A stretch of 64,000 bases of DNA from Roseburia sp. 1XD42-34 (GTDB lineage: Bacteria > Bacillota > Bacilli > Bacillales > Amphibacillaceae): the NCBI RefSeq assembly GCF_009917385.1, contig NZ_QWLJ01000007.1, positions 102,826 through 166,825 on the forward strand, in the 5' to 3' direction. Made by a program: the position numbers and the translations under genes. The stretch's first letter is position 1. Every line of letters starts with the position of its first letter. Under the pieces are notes generated by a model. That model was not told where the DNA came from and did not search any database. It worked only from the letters and a program-made list of their open reading frames with translations. Shown in pieces: positions 1-8,959 of this stretch.

Positions 1-649
1 TTAATGCATACCAATCAGCAACCTTGTCCTTATCTTTTAGATAATAGGACTTTTCATAAGGCGTATAAATATCTTCAACCAAAACAATTTCCTTTTTTAT
101 CAGCTGGTCGTAGATCGCCCTGTTAATCATAGCTGCCACTGTAAACGTGTCATAGCTAGTAGAGATGATAGGTAGTTTCCTTTCGTCTGCAAGCCTTTTT
201 ATGCCCTCTTCTGTATCAAAGCCTCCGGTAATCAGGACTGCAGCACCTTCTTTAATAGCTAGTTCATGTGCTTTCGTCCGATTGCCTACAATCAATAAGG
301 AATCAGCCTCTGTATAACGCATCATGTCATCTAGCTGCATTGCTCCAATAACAAATTTATTTAACGTCTTATGCAGCCCTTCTCGTCCACCAAGCACATG
401 ACCTTCTACAATATTGATTAATTCTGCAAAAGTTAATCGTTCAAAATTATCTTTTTTCTTTTGCTCAATTCGAATCGTACCTACACGTTCTATAGTGCTG
501 ACGAGTCCCTTATTTTCTGCATCTTTAATCGCACGATATGCTGTCCCATCACTAACATGCAATTCTTTAGCAATTTGTCTAACGGAAATTTTATGCCCGA
601 TTTCCAATGAATGAATATGTTCGATAATTTGTTCATGCTTACTTTTCAT
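1..649 (-). CDS. ytoI: YtoI-like DRTGG/CBS domain regulator, partial (3' end outside window)
   Basis: Reading the minus strand from an ATG at 649 gives an open frame running off the left edge, about 216 codons. The N-terminus has a GntR/winged-helix-like segment (residues 5-60: KISVRQIAKELHVSDGTAYR) followed by a DRTGG-type domain (ALVTGGF-like 'AAVLITGGFDTEEG'). The start of the CBS pair lies near the edge. This is the architecture of B. subtilis YtoI, a protein of unknown function with helix-turn-helix, DRTGG, CBS and hotdog domains, usually about 435-440 residues, so roughly half is visible. It is probably cytoplasmic and nucleotide-responsive, by analogy with other CBS proteins (inference). 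Family assignment is confident; the role is not known. Confidence 0.85.
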   Translation of the reverse strand, partial: MKSKHEQIIEHIHSLEIGHKISVRQIAKELHVSDGTAYRAIKDAENKGLVSTIERVGTIRIEQKKKDNFERLTFAELINIVEGHVLGGREGLHKTLNKFVIGAMQLDDMMRYTEADSLLIVGNRTKAHELAIKEGAAVLITGGFDTEEGIKRLADERKLPIISTSYDTFTVAAMINRAIYDQLIKKEIVLVEDIYTPYEKSYYLKDKDKVADWYAL

Positions 650-721
650 GGCTCGCACACCATCTTTCAACTGTACTAATAAATTATTTATCACTTATTA
701 TACAGTTGAACTGGCAGAAAC

Positions 722-952
722 TCAATGGTTATAGGTTTTTCGTTGCGTTTCTTTTTTCTGTTCCATAATTGGAGGCTGAATCATTTGTAATAACGAAGCA
801 CTATTAGCACCGATTACAAGAAGAAAAAAGATTAGCCAACCTCCCCAAAATAATTGTTCTAAAAAGGTAGTACCCTGTGGTATAAATGGCCACGCTACAT
901 ATAACATAAAACCGGCTAATAAAAGTCGAAGCAATGTATATTGCCCTCGCAT
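722..952 (-). CDS. small two-helix membrane protein, unknown
   Basis: A 76-residue protein with an excellent ribosome binding site (GAAGGAGGG, 7 bases before the ATG at 952). It has two hydrophobic stretches (about residues 7-24 and 33-55) and a charged, glutamine/lysine-rich C-terminal tail. I do not recognise the family. It sits 70 bp upstream of ytoI on the same strand and could be co-transcribed with it. In B. subtilis a small membrane protein (YtpI) occupies the comparable place, but the sequence here does not resemble what I remember of YtpI. The call as a real gene rests on the ribosome binding site, the membrane pattern and the tight fit. Confidence 0.65.
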   Translation of the reverse strand: MRGQYTLLRLLLAGFMLYVAWPFIPQGTTFLEQLFWGGWLIFFLLVIGANSASLLQMIQPPIMEQKKETQRKTYNH

Positions 953-1158
953 ATCATTTCCCTCCTTCTCTTATTAATTTATGAGACACACAGGTAATCA
1001 AGAACCTGCTAAGAGCAATCATAGAACTAATGCTATCGAAATGATCAGCCTGATGAAAAAATTAATAGCTTACTTTCATTGCGTAAATGCATGCATTACG
1101 ATTCCTATTAATGCTTTACTCGCCTTTGGAAAGGAAATATTAAATGGTCATGACTGCT

Positions 1159-1923
1159 TTAATAAAATGTAATGAAGCGTGTTATATACAAGTCAATTAG
1201 ATTATCGCCATTAAAATAAGCAATCCAAGCACCTATTACAATATACGGAGCAAAAGGTATAGGCTTACCAATACTTACACGTTGATATGCTAGTAATAAA
1301 ACTCCTATAACCGCTCCAATAATACATGCTAGTACAAAGCATAGCAGTAGCTTTGTTGTTCCTAAAACCAAGCCAAGTAACCCAAATAATTTCATATCGC
1401 CCATCCCCATCCCACCTCGACTCAAAATAATCACTAACAATGGAAGTAGTAAGCCTACTAAGGCTCCCTGAAATGGATCCCACCAAGGTTCAAGTGGTTC
1501 TACGGTTCGAAGTAATATAAATAAAGGGAGAAAAAATAACAGTAATCGATCGGGGATCATCATGTAAAAGAGGTCTGTCACCAAGCAAATGATAAGCAAA
1601 GAGCTAAATAATAAAGCTACAGCTAATTCTAGTTTCCAGCCGAAAAACAAATAACTCATTGCAAATAATATAGCAGTTAATAATTCTATTAGAGGGTAAA
1701 CCGAAGAAATTTTGTGGTTACATTGCCTGCATTTACGACTCAAGCATAAAAACGATAAGACCGGAATAAGTTCAAACCAGCTTAATCGTTTACTACATTT
1801 TGGACAGCGGGATCGTTCTGTAACAAACGACTCCCCCTTCGGTAAACGCATCCCCACTACAACAAAGAAGGAACCAAACACGAAACCACTTAAAGTAACA
1901 AATAAAAGCGCAACTGTTTCCAA
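1159..1923 (-). CDS. comC: prepilin leader peptidase / N-methyltransferase ComC (A24 family)
   Basis: This 254-residue polytopic protein matches the type IV prepilin peptidase family. It cleaves and methylates ComG-type pseudopilins for the competence pilus in the membrane. The N-terminal domain has the paired CxxC zinc-site motifs (CPKC at about 40, CRQC at about 62), and the catalytic aspartates are visible in VTDLFYMMIPD (about 115) and the GxGD-like GMGDMK (about 174). About seven hydrophobic segments follow. The start is TTG (1921-1923), 8 bases after an AAGGAG site; no ATG is better placed. Length is normal for the family (about 248-255). The gene stands alone here. Confidence 0.93.
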   Translation of the reverse strand: METVALLFVTLSGFVFGSFFVVVGMRLPKGESFVTERSRCPKCSKRLSWFELIPVLSFLCLSRKCRQCNHKISSVYPLIELLTAILFAMSYLFFGWKLELAVALLFSSLLIICLVTDLFYMMIPDRLLLFFLPLFILLRTVEPLEPWWDPFQGALVGLLLPLLVIILSRGGMGMGDMKLFGLLGLVLGTTKLLLCFVLACIIGAVIGVLLLAYQRVSIGKPIPFAPYIVIGAWIAYFNGDNLIDLYITRFITFY

Positions 1924-2157
1924 TATACTGTCTCCTTAGTTTTATTTTTGAGATTAAGGTTAGTTTGAGGAATACATAAATGAGGTAGCGTGCAAAAGAA
2001 CTGTAGCAATTTAAGTCAATTTGCTGTTTCCATATATCGACTGTAAAATGATTCTTTTTTCTTACTTGATGGAAATGGTGGATTAATACGAAGAAGTTAA
2101 TGCAAGTACCGTGAGCCAGTCGATATGACCCACGGTAATATGAATGACAGGAAAAAA

Positions 2158-2838
2158 TTAAAGACTTACTGATTCTCCAATAGCCATTGCTATCCCCCTA
2201 CCTGGATCTACCTGACTAGCAAATGCTTTAGCATCCTGTTCAATCACTGGAAATGTATTGTAATGGATGGGAACAACTTTGTTAGCATTTACCCATTTTG
2301 CAGCAATTAATGCATCTTCTGGACCCATGGTAAAATTATCCCCAATAGGTATAAATGCAAGTTCAATGTCGTTCATTTCCCCTATTAGTTTTAAATCTGA
2401 GAACAGAGCTGTATCACCTAAATGGTAAATGGTTTTTCCTTCTATCGTTAGTAAAATACCTGCTGGCATACCCGTGTAAACAACAGATCCATCGTCTTCT
2501 GTATATGCAGAACCGTGAAATGCTTGCGTCAACTTTACCGTTCCAAAGTCAAAGGTCTGCTTACCTCCAATGTGCATTGGATGTACGTTTAAACCTTTAC
2601 TCCTCATAAATTCAGCCAATTCATAAGGTGCAATAATCATCGCATTTGTTCGCTTTGCAATAGCAATCGTATCTCCTACATGGTCATTATGACCATGTGT
2701 TAATAAAATAAAATCTGGAGTAATGGTTGCTGCGTCTAAATCACATGCTTCATTCCCTGAAATAAATGGGTCAATTAAAATCAAATGGGAATCGGTTTGA
2801 ACTTGTACAACAGAATGTCCATGATAAGATACTTTCAT
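2158..2838 (-). CDS. ytkL: metal-dependent hydrolase YtkL, UPF0173 (metallo-beta-lactamase fold)
   Basis: A 226-residue metallo-beta-lactamase-fold protein with the zinc-binding signature [11 protein letters not shown] (about residue 51). Further His/Asp ligands lie at [10 protein letters not shown] and the terminal VPIHYNTFP. This matches the UPF0173 family (YtkL in B. subtilis, 227 residues), whose physiological substrate is unknown. I chose the ATG at 2838 because AAGGAG lies 7 bases upstream; the longer open frame has no site. It is divergent from the M24 peptidase gene, with about 175 bp between the starts. Confidence 0.92.
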   Translation of the reverse strand: MKVSYHGHSVVQVQTDSHLILIDPFISGNEACDLDAATITPDFILLTHGHNDHVGDTIAIAKRTNAMIIAPYELAEFMRSKGLNVHPMHIGGKQTFDFGTVKLTQAFHGSAYTEDDGSVVYTGMPAGILLTIEGKTIYHLGDTALFSDLKLIGEMNDIELAFIPIGDNFTMGPEDALIAAKWVNANKVVPIHYNTFPVIEQDAKAFASQVDPGRGIAMAIGESVSL

Positions 2839-3014
2839 GTTAACCTTCTCCTTTCTTGGCTTTGATCCATTATACCAAATATATATCATTTGTACCCGAT
2901 TACTTTATTTTTTACACATCCGCTAAGAAAACACTAAAAGCAATGCCTTTGCTTTTATTTGCAAGATGGATATTTGCTATAATAATACATATAAAGTTAA
3001 GGGAGTGTCAAAGC

Positions 3015-4112
3015 ATGGACCAAAGAATAGAAACGCTTTTAAAGAAAATGGAACAGAGTAACATGGACAGCATTTTTATCACTTCACCAGCAAACGTATA
3101 TTACATAACCAATTACTATACCGATCCTCATGAACGGCTTGTTGCGGTATTCTTAAATAAATATTCAGATCCAGTCCTTGTTCTACCGGCAATGGAACAA
3201 GAAGATGCTAAAAACGCTGGTTGGAATTACTCTACTATTGCATACCTAGATCATGAAAACCCTTGGGAAATGTTAGCTAAGTCAATCACCGAGAAGGAAA
3301 CTTCTCCAACTACCATTGGAGTAGAATTTAATCATTTAACATTAGAGCGTAACGTTATGTTACAGCAGCTTTTACCACGTACAGAACTGATGCATGCAGA
3401 AGAATTATTGGCTAGTTTAAGAGTAATTAAAAACGAGCAGGAATATAAACGACTAAAAACGGCAGCAGAGCTTGCAGATTTCGGTATAAAAACGGGAGTC
3501 GAAGCGCTAAAAGATGGGGTAACTGAATTAGAAATCGTTGCTAAAATTGAATATGAATTAAAAAAACAAGGTGTGCAAGCAATGTCCTTTGCTACAATGG
3601 TTTTATCAGGAACAAAAACTGCCTCTCCACACGGGAATCCTTCTATGAAGAAAGTTGCTCATGGGGATATGCTACTGTTTGACTTAGGTGTTGTTTATGA
3701 AGGGTATTGTTCAGATATAACAAGAACCGTTGCTTTTAAATCTATAACCGAAGAACAAGAACGCATATATAACACCGTTTTGACTGCCGAACAGGAGGCC
3801 ATTGAAGCAGCACAAGTTGGGGTAGCGGTAGGTAAATTAGACCAAGTAGCGCGTGACTATATCACCGCGAGTGGATATGGATCCTATTTCACCCATCGAA
3901 TTGGCCATGGATTAGGAATAGAAACGCATGAATATCCATCTATGCACAGTGAAAACACGTTACCTTTACAACCAAACATGAGTTTCACTATCGAGCCAGG
4001 AGTATATGTGCCTCATATTGGTGGTGTTAGAATCGAGGACATGATTTACATGACTGATAACGGTGCAGAAACTTTAACACATTTTCCAAAAGAGTTAATG
4101 ATTGTAGATTAA
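3015..4112 (+). CDS. Xaa-Pro dipeptidase / M24 family metallopeptidase
   Basis: A 365-residue creatinase-like N-terminal domain plus pita-bread M24 catalytic domain. The five metal ligands are visible: Asp in LLFDLGVVYEG, Asp in CSDITRTVAF, His in HRIGHGLGIE, Glu in FTIEPGVY and Glu in GVRIEDM. It should hydrolyse dipeptides or short peptides with proline in position 2 in the cytoplasm. The start at 3015 follows AAGGGAG; the longer frame upstream lacks support. Length is typical of the bacillary YkvY/PepQ-type enzymes. A strong inverted repeat terminator follows. Confidence 0.93.
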   Translation: MDQRIETLLKKMEQSNMDSIFITSPANVYYITNYYTDPHERLVAVFLNKYSDPVLVLPAMEQEDAKNAGWNYSTIAYLDHENPWEMLAKSITEKETSPTTIGVEFNHLTLERNVMLQQLLPRTELMHAEELLASLRVIKNEQEYKRLKTAAELADFGIKTGVEALKDGVTELEIVAKIEYELKKQGVQAMSFATMVLSGTKTASPHGNPSMKKVAHGDMLLFDLGVVYEGYCSDITRTVAFKSITEEQERIYNTVLTAEQEAIEAAQVGVAVGKLDQVARDYITASGYGSYFTHRIGHGLGIETHEYPSMHSENTLPLQPNMSFTIEPGVYVPHIGGVRIEDMIYMTDNGAETLTHFPKELMIVD

Positions 4113-4160
4113 GAAATAGGCTTATATTGTCCAGGAAATCTTAACTCATTTTTTTAAAAG

Positions 4161-4181
4161 CGGCGGGCGACAACCCCGCCG
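4161..4181. terminator. bidirectional rho-independent terminator
   Basis: CGGCGGG (4161-4167) pairs with CCCGCCG (4175-4181). It is flanked by TTTTC on the plus side and by A-runs that become T-runs on the minus strand. It lies between the converging M24 peptidase and ald genes and can serve both. Confidence 0.8.
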
Positions 4182-4206
4182 TTTTCGTCTTGGTCATAAA
4201 GAAAAA

Positions 4207-5325
4207 TTAAGCGTCAAGTAATGTATGCGGATCTACGTATTCCAAGCCATGAGCTGCAGCAACCGCACTATGGCTTACAAAGCCTTTCCAAGTATTTACT
4301 CCTTTTAATAACGGCTCGTTATTTTGACAAGCTGCCACAACACCTTGGTTCGCTAATTGCAATGCGTATGGAACAGTAACATTCGTTAATCCGATTGTGG
4401 ACGTTCTAGGAACAGCACCAGGCATATTAGCTACCGAGTAATGTAAGACTCCATGCTTCGTATATGTTGGATTATCATGTGTCGTTACATGATCGCTCGT
4501 TTCAAAAATTCCGCCTTGATCAATCGCTACATCTACGATAACCGATCCATCCGACATGTTTTTCACCATTTCTTCGGTTACTAATTTTGGCGCTTTAGCT
4601 CCAGGAATGAGCACTGCACCTATGACAAGATCTGACTCAGCTAATGCTACACTAATGTTCATTGGGTTTGACATCATTGTATTAATGGAAAATCCGAATA
4701 TATCATCCAGCTGGCGAAGCCGCTCAGGATTTAAATCAATAAGGGTTACATCTGCACCCAAACCAACTGCAATTTTTGCTGCGTTTGTTCCTACAACTCC
4801 CCCACCAATAATCGTTATTTTAGCACGCTTTACGCCTGGGATCCCACTTAAAAGAATACCCTTTCCACCTTTTGTTTTCTCCAAAAACTGCGCACCGATT
4901 TGCGAGGCCATTTTCCCAGCTACTTCACTCATAGGCGTTAAAAGCGGCAACGTATTATTTGCTAATTGTACTGTTTCATATGCTATAGCAGTTACTTTTT
5001 TATCAATAAGTTCTTTTGTTAATTCTGGCTCTGCAGCTAAATGTAAGTATGTAAACAATATTTGCCCTTCATGAAAATAATCGTATTCTTCTGGCAAAGG
5101 CTCTTTTACTTTCATTATCATATTTTGACTCCAAGCTTCTTTAGCACTTGAAACAATTGTAGCGCCAGCATCTTCATATTGTTCATCAGTAAAGCCTGAT
5201 CCTAATCCTGCGTTTGTTTCAATAAAAATTTCATGTCCTGCTTTTGTTAACGTAAGTACACCAGATGGAGCCATCGCTACTCTATTCTCATTGTTTTTTA
5301 TTTCCTTTGGCACTCCAATATTCAT
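4207..5325 (-). CDS. ald: alanine dehydrogenase
   Basis: A 372-residue NAD-dependent alanine dehydrogenase (L-alanine + NAD+ to pyruvate + ammonia). It supports alanine catabolism, spore germination and sporulation metabolism. Visible features: the N-terminal substrate domain [17 protein letters not shown], the active-site region FTYLHLAAE with the catalytic His, the Rossmann motif [19 protein letters not shown] (about 170-190) and the conserved [11 protein letters not shown]. Length matches the family (about 370-378). The ATG at 5325 has an AGGAGGTAATGGG-type site just upstream. Confidence 0.97.
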   Translation of the reverse strand: MNIGVPKEIKNNENRVAMAPSGVLTLTKAGHEIFIETNAGLGSGFTDEQYEDAGATIVSSAKEAWSQNMIMKVKEPLPEEYDYFHEGQILFTYLHLAAEPELTKELIDKKVTAIAYETVQLANNTLPLLTPMSEVAGKMASQIGAQFLEKTKGGKGILLSGIPGVKRAKITIIGGGVVGTNAAKIAVGLGADVTLIDLNPERLRQLDDIFGFSINTMMSNPMNISVALAESDLVIGAVLIPGAKAPKLVTEEMVKNMSDGSVIVDVAIDQGGIFETSDHVTTHDNPTYTKHGVLHYSVANMPGAVPRTSTIGLTNVTVPYALQLANQGVVAACQNNEPLLKGVNTWKGFVSHSAVAAAHGLEYVDPHTLLDA

Positions 5326-5453
5326 ATTCCCATTACCTCCTAGTTCATTTTTATCTATAATCTAACAGTATCAAATATTGAAAAAAATAGGAAGCAGAAA
5401 GGGACCCACAAGGAAAGGAGTCCCCTATCATATTTGTTCAAAAAAACCAAAAT

Positions 5454-5469
5454 TGCCTATGAGCAGGCA
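5454..5469 (-). terminator. short hairpin followed by T-run on the minus strand
   Basis: TGCCT (5454-5458) pairs with AGGCA (5465-5469). On the minus strand it is followed by AATTTTGG and a run of seven T. It would end the 54-codon gene at 5500-5664. A second weak inverted repeat (AAGGGAC 5399-5405 / GTCCCCT 5420-5426) lies just beyond. Confidence 0.45.
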
Positions 5470-5499
5470 TTTTTCACGTTTTGAACCACCAAGTGCAGA

Positions 5500-5664
5500 T
5501 TAATTTTTCCGATTATTAAACGTATAGATTCCCTTGTTATTATGCAACTGTTCAATAACCCCACTTTGATAGCTTTCATTCAGCTGATTTTTTACTGTAG
5601 CTATTCCTTTTTCATCTATGAACAATTCTTCTGAACGCTGATTCGGCTTTTGATTTTTAGTCAA
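5500..5664 (-). CDS. 54-residue protein of unknown function
   Basis: On the minus strand a TTG at 5662-5664 opens a 54-codon frame ending in TAA at 5500. It is preceded by an excellent site (GTGGGAGGAAA, 5-8 bases before TTG). The protein begins MTKNQKPNQRSEELFIDEKG and ends in a basic YTFNNRKN. It is hydrophilic, with no membrane helix or signal. I do not recognise the family. Codon choice resembles the neighbours and a hairpin follows the stop, so I believe it is real. It lies between ald (same strand) and the divergent universal stress gene. Confidence 0.6.
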   Translation of the reverse strand: MTKNQKPNQRSEELFIDEKGIATVKNQLNESYQSGVIEQLHNNKGIYTFNNRKN

Positions 5665-5800
5665 TTTCCTCCCACCTCTCTCTTATAGTGTAGCCATTAT
5701 TTATGGTGCTATTACGCAAATAAATTTAGTAAAAATACCATATTTTGATTGTTGTTACGGCAAAATGGGTATATAGTGGAATTAGGAAGGGGAGATGAAA

Positions 5801-6229
5801 ATGAAATATAAAAACATTGTTGTCGCTGTAGATGGATCAGAAGCGTCGGAGAAAGCATTTAAAAAATCACTCGATATTGCTAAACGAAACGATGCAAGAC
5901 TTATTCTTGCACATGTTGTTGATTCACGCACGTTTGCTACTGCAGAAGCGTACGACCGCACTTTAGCAGAAAGAGCGGATGAGTATGCCAAAGAATTATT
6001 GGATAGCTATGTTAATAACGCGAAAGCAGCTGGTCTGGAAGATTTAGTTCGATGTGTAGAATATGGTTCTCCTAAAATAAAAATTGCAAAGGATATTGCC
6101 AAACAATTTGAAGCGGATCTAATTATTTGTGGGGCAACTGGTATGAATGCAGTAGAAAGATTTTTAATTGGAAGCGTATCCGAAAATATAACGCGCTACG
6201 CTAAATGTGACGTCCTTGTTGTACGATAA
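5801..6229 (+). CDS. universal stress protein, UspA family
   Basis: A 142-residue single-domain Usp. It begins YKNIVVAVDGSEASEKAF and has the ATP-binding motif GATGMNAVERFLIGSVSENI (G-2x-G-9x-G-S/T pattern) at about 113-135. This is the ATP-binding subclass of cytoplasmic stress proteins. Two ATGs are possible (5795 and 5801). I prefer 5801 because AGGAAGGGG ends about 8 bases before it and abuts the first. It is a monocistronic unit with a family-A repeat between it and the ackA terminator. Confidence 0.9.
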   Translation: MKYKNIVVAVDGSEASEKAFKKSLDIAKRNDARLILAHVVDSRTFATAEAYDRTLAERADEYAKELLDSYVNNAKAAGLEDLVRCVEYGSPKIKIAKDIAKQFEADLIICGATGMNAVERFLIGSVSENITRYAKCDVLVVR

Positions 6230-6338
6230 GTACCAAAGTGCAGCGTTTCGCGCGTTTCTTACCTGTTGACGTTGCCCTGCTCGTAAACCAGTTATTTGCG
6301 TTTTTCCAGGAGTATTGATCCATTATATTCCAGCCTTA

Positions 6339-6605
6339 AGAACAAAGGCAAGCGCCCGTTTAGCAACGTAGCGAATGGAACGAATCAACTAAAGTGTTTA
6401 GGATTCATGCCACTATAAACAGGGGTATGCCGACGCCTGAGCGGCAATCCCGTATTTAGTCGACCTTCCTCTTAGCTACAACCGATGATGACTTATCGTA
6501 GGGCGATGGAGTGAAGTCGCCTAGTTGCTGGGCGCTTGCGACGGACGTAGCTATTCCGTTATATCGGTATCCCAAACCCAAAATTTTTATACTTTCTTAT
6601 CTTTC
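6339..6605 (-). repeat. interspersed repeat family A, copy 1 (complete)
   Basis: About 265 bp shared with four other places in the window (18235-18398, 38690-38895, 46012-46275, 61410-61675). I orient it on the minus strand, so that it begins next to the ackA terminator with a TATAAAA-like box. It continues through a GGATA-TAACCGAATA-like block, CAGCAACTAGGCGACT, AACCGATGA-type pairing partners and the hairpin GAATCCTAAACAC / TTTAGTTGATTC (6382-6406), and ends in GGCGC-rich DNA and TTTGTTC. No protein is encoded. It fills nearly the whole gap between the Usp gene and ackA. It could be a structured RNA or a non-autonomous mobile element. Confidence 0.85.
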
Positions 6606-6645
6606 AAAAAAGGTTTTGTCATGGTTAAACCACGCAAAACCTTTT
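6606..6645 (-). terminator. ackA rho-independent terminator
   Basis: AAAAGGTTTTG (6608-6618) pairs with CAAAACCTTTT (6635-6645), with an inner ATGGTT/AACCAC pairing. On the minus strand it is followed by TTTTTTGAAAG. It sits 3 bp after the ackA stop. Confidence 0.88.
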
Positions 6646-6648
6646 ATC

Positions 6649-7839
6649 TCAATTTGTTTCCGTTAAACGCACGGTATCTCTTGCAATCATTACTTCTTCG
6701 TTTGTTGGAATAATGATTACTTTTACCGGAGAATGAGGATAATTTATGAATTGTTCTTTTCCTCGCGTATCATTTAAAGCAGGATCCCAGTACACACCCA
6801 TAAACTCTAAGCCACGCAATACTTTTTCACGAATTAATCCACTGTTTTCTCCGACACCAGCAGTAAAGATAATGGCATCGACTCCACTCATTTTTGCTGC
6901 ATAAGAGCCTAAATATTTGTGAATGCGCTCTGCAAATACATCTAATGCAAGCTTGGCACGTGGGTCTTCATCTGCTTTTTGCTCGATGTCTCTCAAATCA
7001 CTAGAAAAACCAGATAAAGCTAACATTCCACTTTCTTTATTTAACACATGAACGACTTCGGAAGCTGATTTTCCGGTTTTCTCCATGATATACGGAATAA
7101 GTGCTGGATCGATATCTCCGGAACGAGTTCCCATCGTCAGACCTGCAAGCGGGGTAAAGCCCATCGATGTGTCAATGGATTTTCCACCTTGAATAGCAGC
7201 TATACTAGATCCATTTCCTAAGTGGCAAGAAATTAGTCGTAGATTTTCAAGCGGCACACCTAAAAGTTCTGCTGCACGTTGTGATACATATTTATGTGAT
7301 GTTCCATGAAAACCATATTTACGAATCCCGTAATCTTCATAATAGTTATAAGGTAAACTATATAAATAAGATGAAGGTGGCATTGTTTGGTGAAATGCTG
7401 TATCAAAAACAGCAACCATAGGAACATCTGGAAGAATACGGCGAAATGCGTGAATTCCAGTCAAATGCGCTGGATTGTGTAACGGTGCTAATTCAGAAAT
7501 TTCTTCAATTCCTTCAATTACCTGCTCAGTAATTAACACAGAATCGCTAAATTTTTCTCCTCCATGTACAACTCGGTGTCCAACTGCATTAATTTCATCA
7601 AATGACTGAATGACACCTGATTTTTTTAAACCGTCTAACAATTTTTTTACAGCTTCTTCGTGATTAGGGATGTCCCCAACAAACTTTTCCTTTTCCTCAT
7701 TAGCTTTCATTTCAAATATAGCTTCATGAAGTCCGATTCGTTCTACAAGTCCTTTCGCAAGAACTTCTTCCTCTGGCATTCGGATTAGTTGGAATTTCAA
7801 AGATGAACTACCGGCATTAATGGCCAAAACATTACTCAT
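6649..7839 (-). CDS. ackA: acetate kinase
   Basis: A 396-residue acetate kinase (acetyl phosphate + ADP to acetate + ATP), the last step of acetate overflow in glucose-grown Bacillus. Visible: the N-terminal phosphate-binding [11 protein letters not shown], the catalytic RVVHGG region (about 90), [18 protein letters not shown], the signature [19 protein letters not shown] (about 228-246) and FTAGVGENS. Length is typical (395-400). It starts 6 bp after the ytxK stop, so the two form an operon as in B. subtilis. CcpA activation is known for the family; a weak cre-like site lies upstream of ytxK. Confidence 0.98.
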   Translation of the reverse strand: MSNVLAINAGSSSLKFQLIRMPEEEVLAKGLVERIGLHEAIFEMKANEEKEKFVGDIPNHEEAVKKLLDGLKKSGVIQSFDEINAVGHRVVHGGEKFSDSVLITEQVIEGIEEISELAPLHNPAHLTGIHAFRRILPDVPMVAVFDTAFHQTMPPSSYLYSLPYNYYEDYGIRKYGFHGTSHKYVSQRAAELLGVPLENLRLISCHLGNGSSIAAIQGGKSIDTSMGFTPLAGLTMGTRSGDIDPALIPYIMEKTGKSASEVVHVLNKESGMLALSGFSSDLRDIEQKADEDPRAKLALDVFAERIHKYLGSYAAKMSGVDAIIFTAGVGENSGLIREKVLRGLEFMGVYWDPALNDTRGKEQFINYPHSPVKVIIIPTNEEVMIARDTVRLTETN

Positions 7840-7845
7840 TGCTGT

Positions 7846-8835
7846 TCAACTCCTCTTTTTGTACGTTTGGAACCAATTATTTATTTGATCTAATATATCT
7901 CCCATTGCATTGGTATTTGAAAATGAAGGCATTTTCACCAATAATGGTTGCTTAGGAGTGGTAGTATGGTGACCTTTTTTTTGTAGTATAAAAATGCTCT
8001 TTCTATGCTTGTCTGATTGAAAAGCTGTATCAGGTAAGCTTAATATACCTACAATATGTGCATGTTTATGAAGAAATTGCTTTAATTGCTCTGCTTGATC
8101 ACTTTCAAATAAAAATTCTGGGATGACAAATAGAAGATGCCCTCCTGCTATCGTATAATTAAGACTTTGCTCGATAAATAAATGATGTGCATAGGAATGT
8201 CCTTCCTTTGCTTGTAGTTCAAAATTACTAGATCGGATATCATCGGGATAATATCCAACTGGTAAATCTGCTACAATTAAATCAACAGGATCTAGTAAGA
8301 AAGGCTGCAGACTATCTTGATGGAAAAATTCAATCTGTTGCTTCTGCATATTCGCATTCCAAGCAGCTAGCTGAATTAAAGTTGGGTCAATTTCACTTGC
8401 ATATGCTTGTTTAACTTGAGATAATTGACTATATACCGTTGTAAGTAAGTTTCCGGTACCACTTGCTGGATCAAATATACGAATTTCTTTTTGGTCTTCC
8501 ATCAGTTTACCGCTAAGATAAGCAATAATTAAAGCAACTGTCTCAGGGGTCATCATATGTTGTGCTTGTGTAGTGCCTTTCATTCCTTTTAATATTGCCA
8601 GTTGATTAGCCTTTCTTATCTCTTCAATTGTAAATGCCTCGATTGATTTTACTTGTAGCAACTTTTCCAACTTGGAAGATAACTGCGCTTCAAACTCTAA
8701 CGTAACTTCACGGTGGAATATGATCTCCATCGCATATATCAGGCTGTCCAAATAAGTTTCATTCATATGTTCTTGAATCGTTCCTGTAAGTTCGTCCATC
8801 CATTCATACAATGTCTCTACGTTTGACTTTTTCAT
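7846..8835 (-). CDS. ytxK: YtxK, class I SAM-dependent (N6-adenine-like) methyltransferase
   Basis: A 329-residue protein with the N-6 DNA methylase fold: SAM motif FDPASGTGNLLTTVYS at about 125-140, then a motif IV variant VADLPVGYYP (about 195) in place of the usual NPPY. No restriction partner or specificity subunit is adjacent, and the position before ackA is conserved in Bacillus, so this is a housekeeping protein rather than an R-M enzyme. Its substrate is unknown. I chose the ATG at 8835, 8 bases after GGAGGG; a GTG nine bases earlier sits too close to that site. Confidence 0.9.
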   Translation of the reverse strand: MKKSNVETLYEWMDELTGTIQEHMNETYLDSLIYAMEIIFHREVTLEFEAQLSSKLEKLLQVKSIEAFTIEEIRKANQLAILKGMKGTTQAQHMMTPETVALIIAYLSGKLMEDQKEIRIFDPASGTGNLLTTVYSQLSQVKQAYASEIDPTLIQLAAWNANMQKQQIEFFHQDSLQPFLLDPVDLIVADLPVGYYPDDIRSSNFELQAKEGHSYAHHLFIEQSLNYTIAGGHLLFVIPEFLFESDQAEQLKQFLHKHAHIVGILSLPDTAFQSDKHRKSIFILQKKGHHTTTPKQPLLVKMPSFSNTNAMGDILDQINNWFQTYKKRS

Positions 8836-8881
8836 CAATCGCACCCTCCATTCGGTTGCTATAAAGCGCCATCTATTGTAT

Positions 8882-8895
8882 CAAAAGCGTTAGCT
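8882..8895. promoter_or_regulatory. possible cre (CcpA) site upstream of ytxK-ackA
   Basis: CAAAAGCGTTAGCT matches the central AANCGNT core of the catabolite-responsive element but misses four of the fourteen consensus positions. It lies 47 bp before ytxK. CcpA is encoded in this window and activates ackA in B. subtilis. The match is weak and the call is tentative. Confidence 0.3.
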
Positions 8896-8929
8896 GAATA
8901 CAATGAATTGCTTTCATCCGATTGGACAG

Positions 8930-8958
8930 TAAAAATCCCTCTCACAATGGAGAGAGAT
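8930..8958 (-). terminator. tpx terminator
   Basis: ATCCCTCTC (8935-8943) pairs with GAGAGAGAT (8950-8958), with one wobble. On the minus strand it is followed by TTTTTA. It begins 1 bp after the tpx stop. Confidence 0.8.
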
Positions 8959-8959
8959 G

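Noticed and set aside
981..1172. 63-codon plus-strand frame between ytpI-like gene and comC
   Set aside because: No ribosome binding site, no recognisable family and codon use unlike the neighbours; it lies in a gap between two minus-strand genes.
4556..5074. Long antisense frames (over ald, sftA and the symporter)
   Set aside because: They mirror strongly coding sense genes and have no start signals; such frames are common opposite biased codons.
7846..8835. YtxK as part of a restriction-modification or defence system
   Set aside because: It lacks specificity and nuclease partners and sits in a conserved housekeeping operon with ackA.
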